A DNA stretch of 64,000 nucleotides from Circinella umbellata (Eukaryota > Mucoromycota > Mucoromycetes > Mucorales > Lichtheimiaceae), in NCBI GenBank assembly GCA_025093555.1, contig JAIWNF010000031.1:434001-498000 (forward strand), given 5' to 3'. Both the position numbers and the translations under genes were made by a program. The notes under the pieces were generated by a model, which was given only the letters and a program-made list of their open reading frames with translations, was not told the origin of the DNA and searched no databases. How positions within the stretch are numbered: the first letter of the stretch is position 1; each line of letters opens with the position of its first letter. Positions 37,545-49,802 of this stretch are shown piece after piece.

Positions 37545-38765
37545 ATTTTTGTTGTAATAAAAAGTAGTGAGTTAGGGAAGAAAGTGAAAAATGCAAAAAA
37601 AAAAAAAAAAAATTAGGGACAGTAAGCGCGTTTGTCGCGTGCTTTTAATTCGGGGTCCAATTACCATACTGCTTGTCAAAACTATCAGCTATTGAATTTA
37701 ATTTATTATAGTGATTTATAGTTTCATATACCAAAAATATGCCTCTTGATGCTCAAGTAATGTTGTCCATACTATTTTTATGAAACACATTTTAAATCTT
37801 GTTTAGTTGATCGCTACATAATAATCAAATGAGATATGAATGAATTGGTTTAAAAAAAAAGCAAAAAAGATTTAAAACTGCTCACTGAAATCCCATAACA
37901 TCGTAAATGACAAGGACAGCTTTCTTGGTATCTTATAAAGTTTTGAAAAGTACATATTACAGTAACAAGTATTAATCGGGAGGATTAATTATTAGAATCA
38001 TTAACATTTTGCTACTTTACGGTCAACAACATAGAGTAATCATATAATTTACTGTCATAATTATTATAGAGAGAAATTTTAAGTGTCAAATTAGACATGA
38101 CATTGGCAATGGTTACTTTAATGCGTGTATTTCGCAAATACACATTATCTACGATCTCGGTTATCAAAATAAAATAAATAAAAACTACCATGACATAATG
38201 ATATTAGGATTGATGATCATCAAGAAAACCATGTGTTGTCAAAATAAACTTGCTTTAATAGCTAACATCATTATTGCTATGGTAATAATGAAAATGATCA
38301 TGTCTGTGCAGATCAAAAAGTCAGCATGGTGCATATGGTGGGTATGGATGTCATATGTTGAAATGTAAACTTGTTTGACCCCGCAAATTAATCGAATTCT
38401 GCTGGTTCAAAGTACAACATAATTAATCACCTGAGCAAAAAACATATATGTATACAAGAAGAGTTAAAGAAAAGAAATTGGGGTATATTTAATTCTGCAC
38501 TATAAAAAATAATATTAATAATAAAAAACAATACATAATAATAAGAATAAGAATAAGAATGCAAGTGATATAATAGTATGTTTTGTTTCTCAGAGAAAAA
38601 CAAGGGGGATTTGTTTGTGAGAGAGGAAAAAACATAAAAATTATGTAAAATATAAAATAATAAAGGAGCGTTTGTTGTTTTTGGGGGGGAGAAGGCTGTA
38701 CGAATTGAAGGAAGGAGTGGGTGGACGGGGTCAACAAGTTTTTTCCTGTTTATTATTTTTTTTTT
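37545..38765. other. Intergenic, no gene seen
   Basis: 1.2 kb, AT-rich. A 17-nt A run lies just upstream of UBA2. An AATAAG microsatellite lies at 38540-38560. It serves as UBA2 promoter and 3' flank of the next gene. Confidence 0.5.
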
Positions 38766-39476
38766 TTATAACAAGCGCCCTGACCGTCGAACCGTTTTAG
38801 AAAACGCTATACTTGAAATTGTAAATATGATAGCATCAAGTAGACCCGATTGCCGTAATGCTCGAGCGGTATATTTTGTTCCTGATTTCCAGTAAGTTGT
38901 TGCATAAGCCCAAGTTTGGCCAATAGCTGCTAATGTTAATACCAACAATGTTGATCGATCTGTTGACATGCGTCGATTTTTCAATGCCAACCCTGTTAAT
39001 GTGGCAAATGTAAGATGCATGGCTGCTACTGAGCCACGTACAACATCACGAGCGATAGGTTGCAATTCACGATATTGTTCAATATAGTATTTTTGATTCC
39101 TCTTGGATGTTACTAGTTTACGAGCACCCCACAGATGATGTAAAAGGTTGATAATCAAGGCCCAGTTGTTGCCTTTGGTTGCAAAACGGAAGAGTGCGAT
39201 AAGAATAGATTTCAAATGACCTGCAATGAGTTCACGTTTGGATGGTGGTAGTTCTTCGTCCAAAGGTACTGGTGGTTGGGAATAACGAGAGTTGATGGAA
39301 CTTATGGTGGTCGAAGTAGAATGACTACTTACGGAAGCCATATCTTTCCAAAGATCGTCATTGACTAAGGGCAGGGATGTAATAGGATCTTTTGTTGACG
39401 GTGGTAATTTATGTTGCTGTTCTACAGACTGTTGGTTGGTATCTAGTTGTTGTAGGGTAACCGCATGAGCATCCAT
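38766..39476 (-). CDS. Single-exon membrane-type protein, unknown function
   Basis: An uninterrupted 236-codon frame with good codon character. Residues 1-75 are polar (Ser/Thr/Gln/Pro-rich). The rest contains several hydrophobic helices: KSILIALFRFA; NWALIINLLHHLWGA; SVAAMHLTFATLTGLAL; STLLVLTLAAIGQTWAYA; and GLLDAIIFTISSIAF. A basic ending (KTVRRSGRLL) closes it. The conserved-looking blocks (GNNWALIINLLHHLWGARK, YWKSGTKYTARALRQ) suggest a real, constrained fungal family that I cannot name. It is one of the few intronless genes here. Confidence 0.7.
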   Translation of the reverse strand: MDAHAVTLQQLDTNQQSVEQQHKLPPSTKDPITSLPLVNDDLWKDMASVSSHSTSTTISSINSRYSQPPVPLDEELPPSKRELIAGHLKSILIALFRFATKGNNWALIINLLHHLWGARKLVTSKRNQKYYIEQYRELQPIARDVVRGSVAAMHLTFATLTGLALKNRRMSTDRSTLLVLTLAAIGQTWAYATTYWKSGTKYTARALRQSGLLDAIIFTISSIAFSKTVRRSGRLL

Positions 39477-40689
39477 TTGATAATTTAATATATAAAAAAA
39501 ATTGAGAAAGAAAAAAGAAAAAGACTAAGAAATCCACAGTAACTTTTTTTTTAAGGTTAGTAAAAAAAAATGTAAGGGTAAGATTTTTTATACTCTTTTT
39601 GGATAAAGTATTTTATGTCACACAAGAACGACTGTGTGTTCACATACAATAACTAAAAGCTCGTGCTTATAACTATATTAATATATTCTTTATTATGAAT
39701 TAAAAGTTATCATGACTTTATAAGTTATTCTTTATTCGCAAATAATAAATGTAACAAAATATAGTTTACTCAATCATTCTTTTTGGTCTTCACTATTTTT
39801 ACTTACTATAAAAAAAAGATTCATGATATCTCCAACTCGGAGAAACAAAAAAAAAAAGAGTGTATTGCTGCGCTGTGTCCATATTCATGTGAAAATTATA
39901 TATTCAGTCATCATAATAATTTAGTAGGTATACGAAGATATCGTGCTTGCTACTAATTCATCAACTTTTATTTTATTTATTTGTTCAAAAAAATATATAA
40001 ACCAAAAGTGCTCCATTATCATGACTAAAAAATTAACATTTCCTTACAACAGTTTCCTATTATTATGTATTTAAGTGAATATGGATAGTATGATTATTTA
40101 ATACTAGCATTTCCTATAATACTTTAAGCCTGGAAAATACTCGACCTTATAAGGTCTTATACCACTTGTTTTCAACCGTTTCAGTCAACCTGAATCCAAT
40201 AACTTTAATAACATATTACAAGAAGTGATAAATCAGTTTATTTAAAGTGAACATATTGAAGAAAATGAACAAGTGCGTTTTATTTCTCTTAATTCGATTC
40301 AATAAAGAGAGCAAAAATATGTTATGTGTAATATCAATATTATATGTACTGATGCTTATCCTTTACTATGAAAATTGAAAAAAAAAATAGTGCGTATTCA
40401 TTTCCATACACTAGGAGGTAATGAAAATTCACAAAGACTATTCATATAGAGCTAGCTGCTATTCATCAAGAAGTTAGCGCTTCAATAATAAAAAGCATTT
40501 GTCTTAACTATCATACTCATTTAAACAAATTAATCATGGCATGGCATGTATAATGAGAGTAATGTTACGTTACAGTTCTAAGCATAACTTCAATATTTCA
40601 AAAAGAGTAATCGTACGTATGTACTGTATATATAATGGCTCGATGGGTTTTACATTGTTACTGTTGTTCAAATATTAAGAGAAAAAGTT
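39477..40689. other. Intergenic, no gene seen
   Basis: AT-rich. No coding or RNA feature supported. Confidence 0.5.
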
Positions 40690-42133
40690 TCAAGAAGAAT
40701 CCTTTTCAACGGTTGCCATTGCATCAAAAAGAAGTTTGTTATACTTATCGATAGCATCGGATGGATGCACTGGTCTTGAGCTTCGCATATCTTCATCAAT
40801 CTTTTTAATGGATTTAACACCTAATGCAAATAGTTTTTGTAGTCTCACTGAAACATTAATCAACATGGTTAAATTTTTCTCTTCATTCTCGATATGCTTT
40901 CGATATTCTGCAATAAATCCATATAAAACATCCTTCCAATCTTGACTACGTACATATGAAATAAGCAAATTATTAAAAAAAATATTTGAGATATATAAAC
41001 GACTCTTTTTTGTTGTTGTTGTCTATTGTTGCTTATATAATTTCTGCTGTCATGTATTATGAAAAAAAAATGGAAATTTACCCTTTTAGATCATCATCTT
41101 CATTATATTTATTCTCATCATCAATTGCTTCACTAACATGGATACGTTTGGCTGATCGTTCTTGTTGTTTGTCTTGCTCTTTGTCACTATTGTTATCTAG
41201 CTTTCGTTTTTGACCTACTGACTTTTCCCCTATGTTGCCTAGTAACAATAACACATTATTAAAAAAATTACCATCAAATAAAGATATATATAATACAATT
41301 GTGTAAAGTTAGTAGAACAATTTACCAGAACTTCTAAATTCATCTGTTCGTACTGGTGATTTGGGTGGTAAATGGTCATATTCTTCCTGATATTGATATT
41401 CTGTATAATACATGAATACGTATATTTATATCGGTTTGTTATCAAACATGTAGGGTACTTATAAATCATCCACTTATTATTTTTCTTATCATGTACAGTA
41501 AGTAGTACTTTATTAGAATAACGTACCTGGTGATTTGCTTAATTCTTCATAGATGATAGGTTCTTTGTCAGTTTCAGATACTGCAGGAAATTTGTAGTTT
41601 GGGTCCACATAAGCTAATGATGGAGAAGATGAAGCTTCTTATAATAAATATAAAACCTGTATTAGTTCAACTTTCTTTATATTCTAACCGTTACTAATAT
41701 AATCATAGTTGTAAAGCTATTTTTTTTACAGATAAAAAAGAAGTTGAAAGACTGCAATACCTCTTGGATTATTTTTCATCTCTTCTTCGATACCATCTAA
41801 TTGTCGAGTTGGCAATTCAGATACTGGATCATTTGCTTGCTGATCCTCTGGTATGATATACGTACTTGTTGCTGTTGATAGTGGTGAAGATTTGATAATT
41901 GCTTTTGATTTCTCGTATGTTTCGGGAGAATTAATGAGCTTTGTACCACCTGGACCAGAAAATGAAAAGATTTTCTTATTTGGAGACCCTTCTACTGCTG
42001 GCAATGAAGGTACTCGAGAAGTACTTTGTTGTTGTACGGTTGTGACATTTTGTGTTTGTTGTTCTTCAGTAGAATGTTCAATAGGCGAAGAAGTTCCCGA
42101 TATATCTTTAGAGCTAGAAGCTTCACCAGACAT
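40690..42133 (-). CDS. Unknown Ser/Glu-rich protein with nuclear-type signals, five exons
   Basis: Exon 1 (42133-41761) encodes MSGEASSSKD... with Ser-Pro sites and KKIFSFSGPGGTKLINSP. Exon 2 (about 41638-41528) reads EASSSPSLAYVDPNYKFP. Exon 3 reads EYQYQEEYDHLPPKSPVRTDEF. Exon 4 has GQKRKLDNN and SAKRIHV (basic, nuclear-signal-like). Exon 5 ends with a helical region (YGFIAEYRKHIENEEKNL... KSIKKIDEDMR) and stops at 40690. Splice phases agree between exons. The pattern is a disordered, phospho-site-rich N-terminus and a helical C-terminus. No family recognised. Confidence 0.7.
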
Positions 42134-44452
42134 TTATTTTTCTTTCTTAAAGTACTAATAGGTTGTTGTACTAAAAAAATTCAAAACGAAGGGGTGCTTT
42201 TTTATTATTTTATTTTTTCTTAAATATTTTCGAAATGATAGTACAAGCTAATTTAGTAAAAGTGGTCTTATTGTCTCTTCCTCTTATTGTTCTTTAACTA
42301 TATTATTATATTTTAAAAAGCTTGGTAAAGACATTGTTATTGAGAATACGTAATTGATTCTACGTAGCTGCTGCTCAATATTTATTATGTACTTACAATG
42401 AGAGAGGAAACGTATAAATATTTCGTCTCTTTGTTCAATACGTAATTCAATTATAAATAAAATTTCATACAAAATAATACAAAGAGATTGAAGTACTACA
42501 CAGGCCTTAAGTATTTATGATAATACTTTATTAAACATATACACAACCCGATAATATCAAAGACAGGAATAACGTACAACTCCTGTGCATATTTTAGATG
42601 GCTCTTTATTACAAAAAGCTTTTAATACAGTAAAACAAAAAAGACAAACGTTCACGTTTGTTTTACATTATTTTTTATTTTTATTTTTTTTGGTACATAA
42701 GAAACTATTATGTTTGGATACCTGACTTTTGTTAATCAGGAAAAAAAATACTATTTTCTTGCTCACGAATTTACAATCATCTTTTTTCTTTAATTCGAAA
42801 TATTATTTACTTACCATCACCAAGGTTACCTAGACAGTTCAAAGGAGCAAAACTAGTTTCTTTTAAGATGTGATTGATATTGTGGGGGAGGGGTACTGAT
42901 AATTACATGTCTGTAACATTATAAAAAATATGTGGATACATACGTTGAAAATTTGTAGTTTTTATTTATTGTCTCTCATAATCCAGCGTCTGTTGAGACA
43001 TATTGATTGAGACGAGGCAAAAAGGGAAATTAGAAAATAAAAACCCCTATTGGGAAATATGGGGGTACAAGCCAATATTTATATATATTTTTGTTTGGCG
43101 ATACTTTTGCGTGGTAATTCTACTGAATGATCGGATGTCTTAATACGCAACTATTATCATGCCATATTTTTTATTATTAAAAGAATATGAATATCAAAAC
43201 ACTCTATGTATACATCAATCTCAAAAAAAAAATTATCTTGCTGACAATTGGCCATTCTCGACCTCATTCTGTAGAAAAATAAATACCATACGTAGTGTAT
43301 GTTGAATTTCTTGGCTAATTTTATTTTTATTTTGTGGTATCACACCCGAACAGACCTTTTTTTTTTCAAATCATGGGATAGCATGCACCATTGAGATTTC
43401 TATTTTTGGTATAATGAATATGACTCTAGAATTTTTTATTGTTTATAGATGTTGCTGTATCTGTGCGAGTTAAATTGTAGCATAGACCAGAGAGTGAGGG
43501 CCCTGTTCAACCAGGGGTCCAATTTTTTTTTTAAATTATGCCTCTTTGTTTTTTTTAACTTGGGTGCACAGGCCAATTTCTTTGATAATATGCATAAATA
43601 GTATGATTTTCTCGTGTATAGTTGACGGATTATCTGAAGGGAATGACCCGTAATAAATATAAATTCACTTAAAAAATCCTTTATTTAATATGTTAGATAA
43701 TATAATCGATATTGTTATAATAATAAAAAAACACACCAGTGTTACTAACTGGTCAAACGTATACTGATAATTAGAAATATAAAAAATGATAACCAGGATA
43801 CTAATATACAGAAATGCAATCATCTGGTGTGACAGCTAATAACTACTCTGGTTAAGTACAACTGACCAATACTTGACCCAACCCACAGTTGATTTTTCAT
43901 TTCCAGCTACGACTATAATTGGCTATGGTCAAAATATACGTTATCATGGCAAGTTTTTTTTTTCTTGTCCTCCGTACATCTTTCGAATCATTCTTGTTTT
44001 TTTTGTAAAGAAGGATTTACTTTTGGTGATTCAGCCAATTTCTTTTTTATTTACTTTATGAACTAGTTAGTTTATACACGAACAATCGCTTTACTTGGCG
44101 GCCCGGCTGGAAACCCCCCATTCTCTCATGGATGCCCAGGTCCAGCCCCGGCTTTCGAGTTTAGTAGTATGTTTTGCTTGGTTGAAGTATGGTTCAAGAT
44201 TCCGTAGGTTAATCCAGTTTTCAGCAGTTCATGGCTTTCCTTATATCTTTAAAAAATTATATGTTACTTTTTTTCCTTATAAACATCAAAGATTTAATAA
44301 CGGATATCCCTTGGACTACTTGGTCCATTTTTCTTATGGACCTTTACCAAAGGTCTTTTCAATAAAAAAATGAATATATGTATAAATATATAATATTTAT
44401 GAATTCAAAGAGGGGGTGAGGATTGAATTTTGATTGGTTTGTATGATCCGTA
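42134..44452. other. Intergenic, no supported gene
   Basis: 2.3 kb of AT-rich DNA. A small GC-rich patch (44095-44155) does not fold into a tRNA that I can recognise. An imperfect palindrome CCCTGTTCAACCAGGG lies at 43501-43516. Confidence 0.45.
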
Positions 44453-44540
44453 ACAATACGTAGTGATTGTGAATACGTAGTGATTGTGAATATGTAATGA
44501 TTGGTAATATGTAGTGATTGGTAATATGGTAATATACAGT
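44453..44540 (+). repeat. ~18-bp imperfect tandem repeat
   Basis: About four to five units of AATACGTAGTGATTGTG, with later units drifting to AATATGTAGTGATTGGT. Confidence 0.85.
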
Positions 44541-44992
44541 GGTTATAATATGTAAAAGGGATTCAAGCTTATTGCAAGCAAATTAAGTGGGTGAAGAATA
44601 AACGAAGTTTGAGAGAGTAAAAGAATAGATAATGTCAGACTATAACATTAAAAAAAAGAAGCACGGGGAAATAGGAATAAGTGATTGATTGATGATAATT
44701 TGACGCATAATATCTAGAATCTTGATGAACATAGAGAATTGCGAGCACGTTTCTTAGCTACCAGTTGTTTCAAATCTTCGTTCTTGATACTCTTGGTTTT
44801 TTTCTGTTCACATTCTTCACTTGTACAACGTAACGATGTTTTGCGAATCATCTCGAAGACATGTGCAACTTTTGCAAGTAATTGTAACTGGCTGATGGTT
44901 GTTAATTGATCGACATGTTCAATAGATTGAGGAATATCGATACACGACAACTCTGTCATTGTATAAATCCCATAGGAATTTAATTCGATTGC

Positions 44993-45165
44993 TAGCAACC
45001 CTTCCTCGCTTCGCTCGGATAAATGAGCCCCTTCGTTTCGCTCCGGGTCATTTAGCGGTTTGCGTCACAAAGGGAGGTCCCCCCCCCTTTGACCCCCGAA
45101 AAGGCGCTTCGAGCCTGGTAGTAAGTATGTTCAAGGCTGCATAATAGTTTTTATATGCCACAACA
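44993..45165 (+). repeat. GC-rich structured dispersed repeat, copy 2
   Basis: Same block order as copy 1. Here the first hairpin is CAAAGGG (45068-45074) with CCCTTTG (45085-45091): the arms changed but pairing is kept. The second stem carries one change (TTCGAGCCT). On the minus strand its edge reads GCTAG immediately before the last exon of the orphan gene, so the repeat may supply the splice acceptor. Confidence 0.8.
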
Positions 45166-45992
45166 AAGTGAGCGCAGCTTAAGATTTTTCCTTTTTTGTG
45201 AAGTAGCTGTAACTTCTGTGTGATTTTAATATAATAGAGTATAAAATGTAAGGTGGAATCCTAGTGACCAAACACAAGTTAGATGTACCATACTATACGA
45301 CAAACACTCTGCAATTTAACTTACCGTTTATTTGGAATCCAATCGTAGATCGGACGTTTGCAGTATTGATCAGATCTTTGTTAAACATTCCAAGTCTTAC
45401 AAGATCTTTGGCCAAAGTGTGATTGTTGTTTGTAGGTTCATATGTCTTGGCTTCTCCATACCCTCAGTCATGACTCCAATATATCTGGCTTCTAGAGCTG
45501 ATGGCAGTATCTAGTCTGGTATTGCTTTTACTTGAAGATACTTTCTTGTTCGTCCTAATTATTTGTTTTCACATTAGTATACTTACTAAAAGCAGGGAAA
45601 GAAAAATCGTTTTATGACTTACCAACGAAGATAAACATTTTGGTCGGGAATAATTAAAGAGAGATCGGAAGATTGGGTCACTGAACATAGCCCAAACTTC
45701 CGTTTCGCATGGATTGTCTTGTTTAACAGTTCTGAGAGGAATGTTTTCGATTCTTAAAATATTAAATTATCATTAATAATTGCGTATCATGCTCATTCTT
45801 GTATTCCTCATATATTATCATGTGTAGTTAGATACTTACAGTCGGCGTACAGCATTAACTGCCGATGTTTTAATCGGATCCATGAATCCAATACCATGAA
45901 CAGCCAACCTCTGCCACTGTTCTCTTACGTGAATCACCCCTTTCACTCACATCGTCCTCAGAATTTTGGTATCCCTAAACAGATTGGACCAT

Positions 45993-46251
45993 CCGCAGTG
46001 GTAGTTGTTTCAAACTGTTTAATTCTTATAATTAAACAGTTCGGGTAACACGTTTCTGACAGTTAAATTGGCCAAATTGTGCAGCGGATGCTGTGGACTG
46101 ACTGTTGGAAAGAATGAAGTCAAACAGTTGTGAAACCTAACAGTTTTTATTAAAGAAAAAAATTAGGAGTTGTTAAACTCCAACAACATTGCTGCAAGAA
46201 GCTGTTAAATTTAACATAACAGCGGCTCTAAAACAGCACCGCTCCGAACGG
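45993..46251. mobile_element. MITE-like palindromic element
   Basis: The ends form an imperfect inverted repeat (CCGCAGTGGTAGTTGTTT against the reverse complement of the right end, GGAGCGGTGCTGTTTT). Inside, AACTGTT/AACAGTT words recur in both orientations, including a perfect 12-bp-arm hairpin AACTGTTTAATT/AATTAAACAGTT (46013-46041, 5-nt loop). Non-coding, and it lies in an intron position of the orphan gene. No obvious target duplication. Confidence 0.5.
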
Positions 46252-46577
46252 TCTTTTACAAGTTAGAAACAGATAATTATAAATGATGGCAATGCCCTTT
46301 AATGTTACTGACAACTTACAGATATAGATCCATTCCAATTTTTGTTTACTTCATCCTTCGTAAATTCTGGACAACTTCGACTCCACGATTTTTTAATTGT
46401 ACTGATAATCTTTGCTAATAACTCATCTCCAAACACTTCTCTTAATTCATCACCATGCTGTTCTTGATTGAGTAAAAAATATATATATCCTGAATTACTC
46501 CGAGAAACGTATTAGTTAGTTGTACTTTATTACTATTAAAAATATAATACGCAGTTCATTATAATAATAATACATAC

Positions 46578-46711
46578 TAGCCACCCACGTTTGCTTCGGT
46601 CGACTAAATGTACCCCTACGCTTTGCTCCGGGTCATTTAACGGTCGTCGTCCGAAAAGGCATTTCACGCCTGGTGGCAACCGTGTTCAAGGCCATCCAGT
46701 AACTTTTGGGT
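46578..46711 (+). repeat. GC-rich structured dispersed repeat, copy 3 (shortened)
   Basis: Starts TAGCCACCC, keeps the TTTGCTCCGGGTCATTTAACGG block and the final AAGGCATTTCACGCCTGGTGG stem, and ends TTCAAGGCCATCCAGTAAC. The G-run/C-run hairpin is missing (internal deletion). Confidence 0.75.
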
Positions 46712-47732
46712 TAAAAATATATTAGGTACCCTTTACCTTGCGAACTTACGATCTACTTTGTATTTTCGATTCCAAATAGGGTGTGTCAATGACACTAAAA
46801 TGCTTTCACCGTCTCAGTAATAAAATGTATTCATAGCCATTGCGGTGTTACCAAAAGAAAAAAAGTTTTAATTCACCAAAATATATATACATTATACAGA
46901 AAAAATAGGTTTTTTTCTTTTTGTCTCTTTCTAAGTACTTACCACAACTGAATGCGTAAAGGGATAAAAAAAGTGGAGATTTTTTTTTCAATGGTATCCT
47001 CAATATTTACTTCATCATTGACAATCCAGGTCGTAATTCCTTACTTACTGGAAGAATGGATAAGAACGTTTTACTAGTTACATTCATATATTAAGGTTTA
47101 GTCCCCATAATAATATTTGGAAAACAAAAGTCCCACATTACGACACAATAACAACAATCATACCCAATCTTATTCAAAAACACAATTAGTTTGGTCAACA
47201 ACTAAAAAGTATGAAATTGGACGTGTACTGCAGGATCTCAATACAAGCTGTATTACAATTTTTTTTTATCAAATTTATGACGTCAAATCATTACACTACA
47301 AGAGTTCATACTGTACCTTTTTCAAAATGCTGTGATTATGATTTATCAGAAAGTTTAAATTAAGACATTTAATGTAGTGTGGTTATTTACTATAATATAG
47401 TGGAGCAAACGAAAGGAAAATCGTCAATAAAATTACTAATCAATATTAAGTAAACATGACCGAGGGAAATACATAATTGACAAGAAATAGTATATATAAA
47501 TGGATTATTTGTGTACATACTATAAACTGGTGATATTTCAACTTTCAAAACATCAGAAAAATCAATTGCATCTATGATTATATGGTATTATATTAGAGAT
47601 GTGTTCTACTAGTATGCACGTATAAAGAGTAATAAGCTTTTAACTATGTGGGTTGAAGATAAGATACACAGTGAGGTTTAGTCTTGGAGAAGGAAAGTTT
47701 AGATTTGGTTTCAACCAAATAAAGCTGTAGTC

Positions 47733-47790
<58 letters not shown>

Positions 47791-49682
47791 TGATCGATAA
47801 TCGATCAAATTAGCATTAGAAAATTTAGTTACTATCAGTTCTTGTTGTCGAGAAGAAAAGAGGAGGGGAACACCTTTTAAGTTTTGAAACTAACGTGAAA
47901 CAACAGGTTTGTTGTTATTGAATTATCAGAATAATAATAACGCAAACAAAAAATAAATAAATTTGACTTCTATATTTTCTTTTTGTTAATTAGATTAATT
48001 TTTTTTTTCTAGCTACAAATAAAAATAAAATGGAAAAACTATAAAGTCTACTGCTTCAATTGATATTATTACATTTATACGTAATAACAAATAGACGTAG
48101 TAATTAGAATATATTGACTTTTTTTGTTAATTACGTACGTATATATAGTTGTTTTAATATATGCATAGCTATCACTTGTATTTTTGTTGTTTGAGCCTCA
48201 TATACGTACTTATTATTTCATAAAGAAGACTATTATTTTAGTTAGAATAAGATCTACAGTACTCAACAACTTATTCACGGTAAAATAAAAACTTTTTTTT
48301 GGTCACATCACATAACAAATAAATGGCCATGAATAAAATAATGTGGGAACTTTCTTCCCCACATTTTGGATTATTATGATATACTATATTAAGTACCTCC
48401 TCTCCCACACACAGACAAACATAATATATATTTTAGAGAGAAAGATGATGGCTTTTTTTTTTATAGTTTAGATAATGAAAACGTTATGAACACCGACTTA
48501 ACACACCTTATCTTTTGTAAGTACAAATTACACAAAGTTCGGTTAGTACTTTAAATCATCTTGTAACCCATATATAAAACCATAAAAAATTTTTATAACA
48601 AAAAGTGCAAAACAAAATTTAAAAAAGAAACATGAGATCTCATGGGTTATTAAATAGTAATAATAATATTAATTTATCGTTTTATGTATAAATATATAAA
48701 CGTTCTTACTATGATGCCTTCTTTTCTTCTTTAGACAGAGTGAAGGGCTGATTTTGGAATGAGAGAATAAGCCTTATTGAAAAGCTAACCTAACCTAATA
48801 TTCTTTGATGACTTATACAATTCTTAAGAGAGAAACGCCCATGTTTAATAATAATAACGCGTGTTTTTTTTTTCAAATAGCTGTGTGTACCACAATGGAA
48901 ACTAATAACAATTTTTTTTAGTGAGTTAAGATTGTTTGTTTGTTAACTCAAACAGAGTTTGATCCCTTTTGTGTGTGAAAAGTAAATCTCCCTTCTCTCT
49001 TAAACAACAAAAAGTGATTCTACATTCGGAAAAACCGAAAAAATATGTACCCCGCATAAGGTAAAAAACAACAACAAAAAAGCATATCATTCCGGGGTAA
49101 GAAAAGAAAAAAACATGTTAGTAAAGTTTAAAGGAAACCGGATAAGAGTTCCGAAATAAGTCAAATTGATATCAACCAAGAGAGAACGTAATATGTATAT
49201 AGAAATGATGTTATTTATTAACTTAGAAAGATAAGGTTTTCACTCATTCCGCGGGTTAAACAAAAAATATAATGAAAATAAAACGACGTTGTGCGATTGG
49301 ATGACAAGATCAGCAAATTTTTGGGACCTGGAAAGCAAAAAAAGTGCCCATTATAATATAAAAGGGTTGAAGTTTAAGAAAGAAAAGGGTGATTAACTCC
49401 TTTTTCCTTTTTTTTCACTGGCAGAGAACATCTTGATAAGATAAGATCAAGTTATTTTTTTTATTCTTCTTCCTTTTCAATTTATACTTGACTTCTTCTT
49501 TTGTTTCCACATTCTCACCTCTCCACATAAAACTTACCCTTTTTATATATATATTTTTTTTCTCCCACGGTTGTCTGGTTTTTTTTTTTTTGTTTTTCAT
49601 ATATATATATATACGCGTCATTTTTTTTTCAAATCGTAAAGAAAAACCAACACCAAGTTCAACAAGTTATTACACGTAAAAT
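46712..49682. other. Long AT-rich intergenic region with (TTA)n
   Basis: Contains (TTA)n at 47736-47790 and many poly-A/T runs. No supported gene; the ORF at 47117-47335 is unconvincing. 49400-49680 is the pyrimidine-rich promoter/5' UTR of the microprotein gene. Confidence 0.5.
47736..47790 (+). repeat. (TTA)n microsatellite
   Basis: About 18 uninterrupted TTA units. Confidence 0.95.
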
Positions 49683-49802
49683 ATGAGTTCCAACATGAAT
49701 ACTCCAACAAATTATCATCAAACTGAATCATCTGCTTGTCCTTATTGTGGTAAAGATGGTCATATCGCCTGGAACTGTCCTAAACGTCATCGTCCTCGAT
49801 AA
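49683..49802 (+). CDS. 39-aa CCHC zinc-knuckle microprotein
   Basis: ATG at 49683, stop TAA at 49800-49802. The reading frame holds one zinc knuckle CPYCGKDGHIAWNCP, that is C-x2-C-x4-H-x4-C with the aromatic and glycine positions of retroviral-type knuckles, followed by a basic tail (KRHRPR). The N-terminus is a short Asn/Thr/Ser-rich lead. The upstream region has a strong C+T-rich tract like that of the expressed Sel1 and repeat-protein genes. The downstream flank is a long T run. Such knuckles bind single-stranded RNA or DNA; here nothing else is attached. It could instead be the last exon of a longer gene, but no acceptor-linked coding exon is visible upstream. Confidence 0.65.
   Translation: MSSNMNTPTNYHQTESSACPYCGKDGHIAWNCPKRHRPR

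Larger units (their letters stand above)
44714..46500 (-). pseudogene. Mucorales orphan-family gene, interrupted by repeats
   Basis: Minus-strand exons in order. About 46480-46325: GDELREVFGDELLAKI... to FTKDEVNKNWNGSIS. About 45935-45840: WQRLAVHGIGFMDPIKTSAV. About 45755-45627: QDNPCETEVWAMFSDPIFRS. About 45540-45326: YGEAKTYEPTNNNHTLAKDL... GFQING, after an in-frame stop. 45001-44714: NSYGIYTMTELSCIDIPQSI to SLCSSRF-stop. The order resembles an abundant uncharacterised protein family that I associate with Mucorales genomes (G-E-x-K..., LAKDLxRLGMF, FQINGF, GIYTMTEL). A MITE-like element and a GC-rich repeat lie between exons, a third repeat lies at the 5' end, and at least one stop interrupts the frame, so I call it a pseudogene. 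A functional spliced form cannot be excluded. Confidence 0.55.

Noticed and set aside
44095..44160. GC-rich patch that might be a tRNA or other small RNA
   Set aside because: I could not fold a cloverleaf or find the T-loop GGTTC-A pattern.
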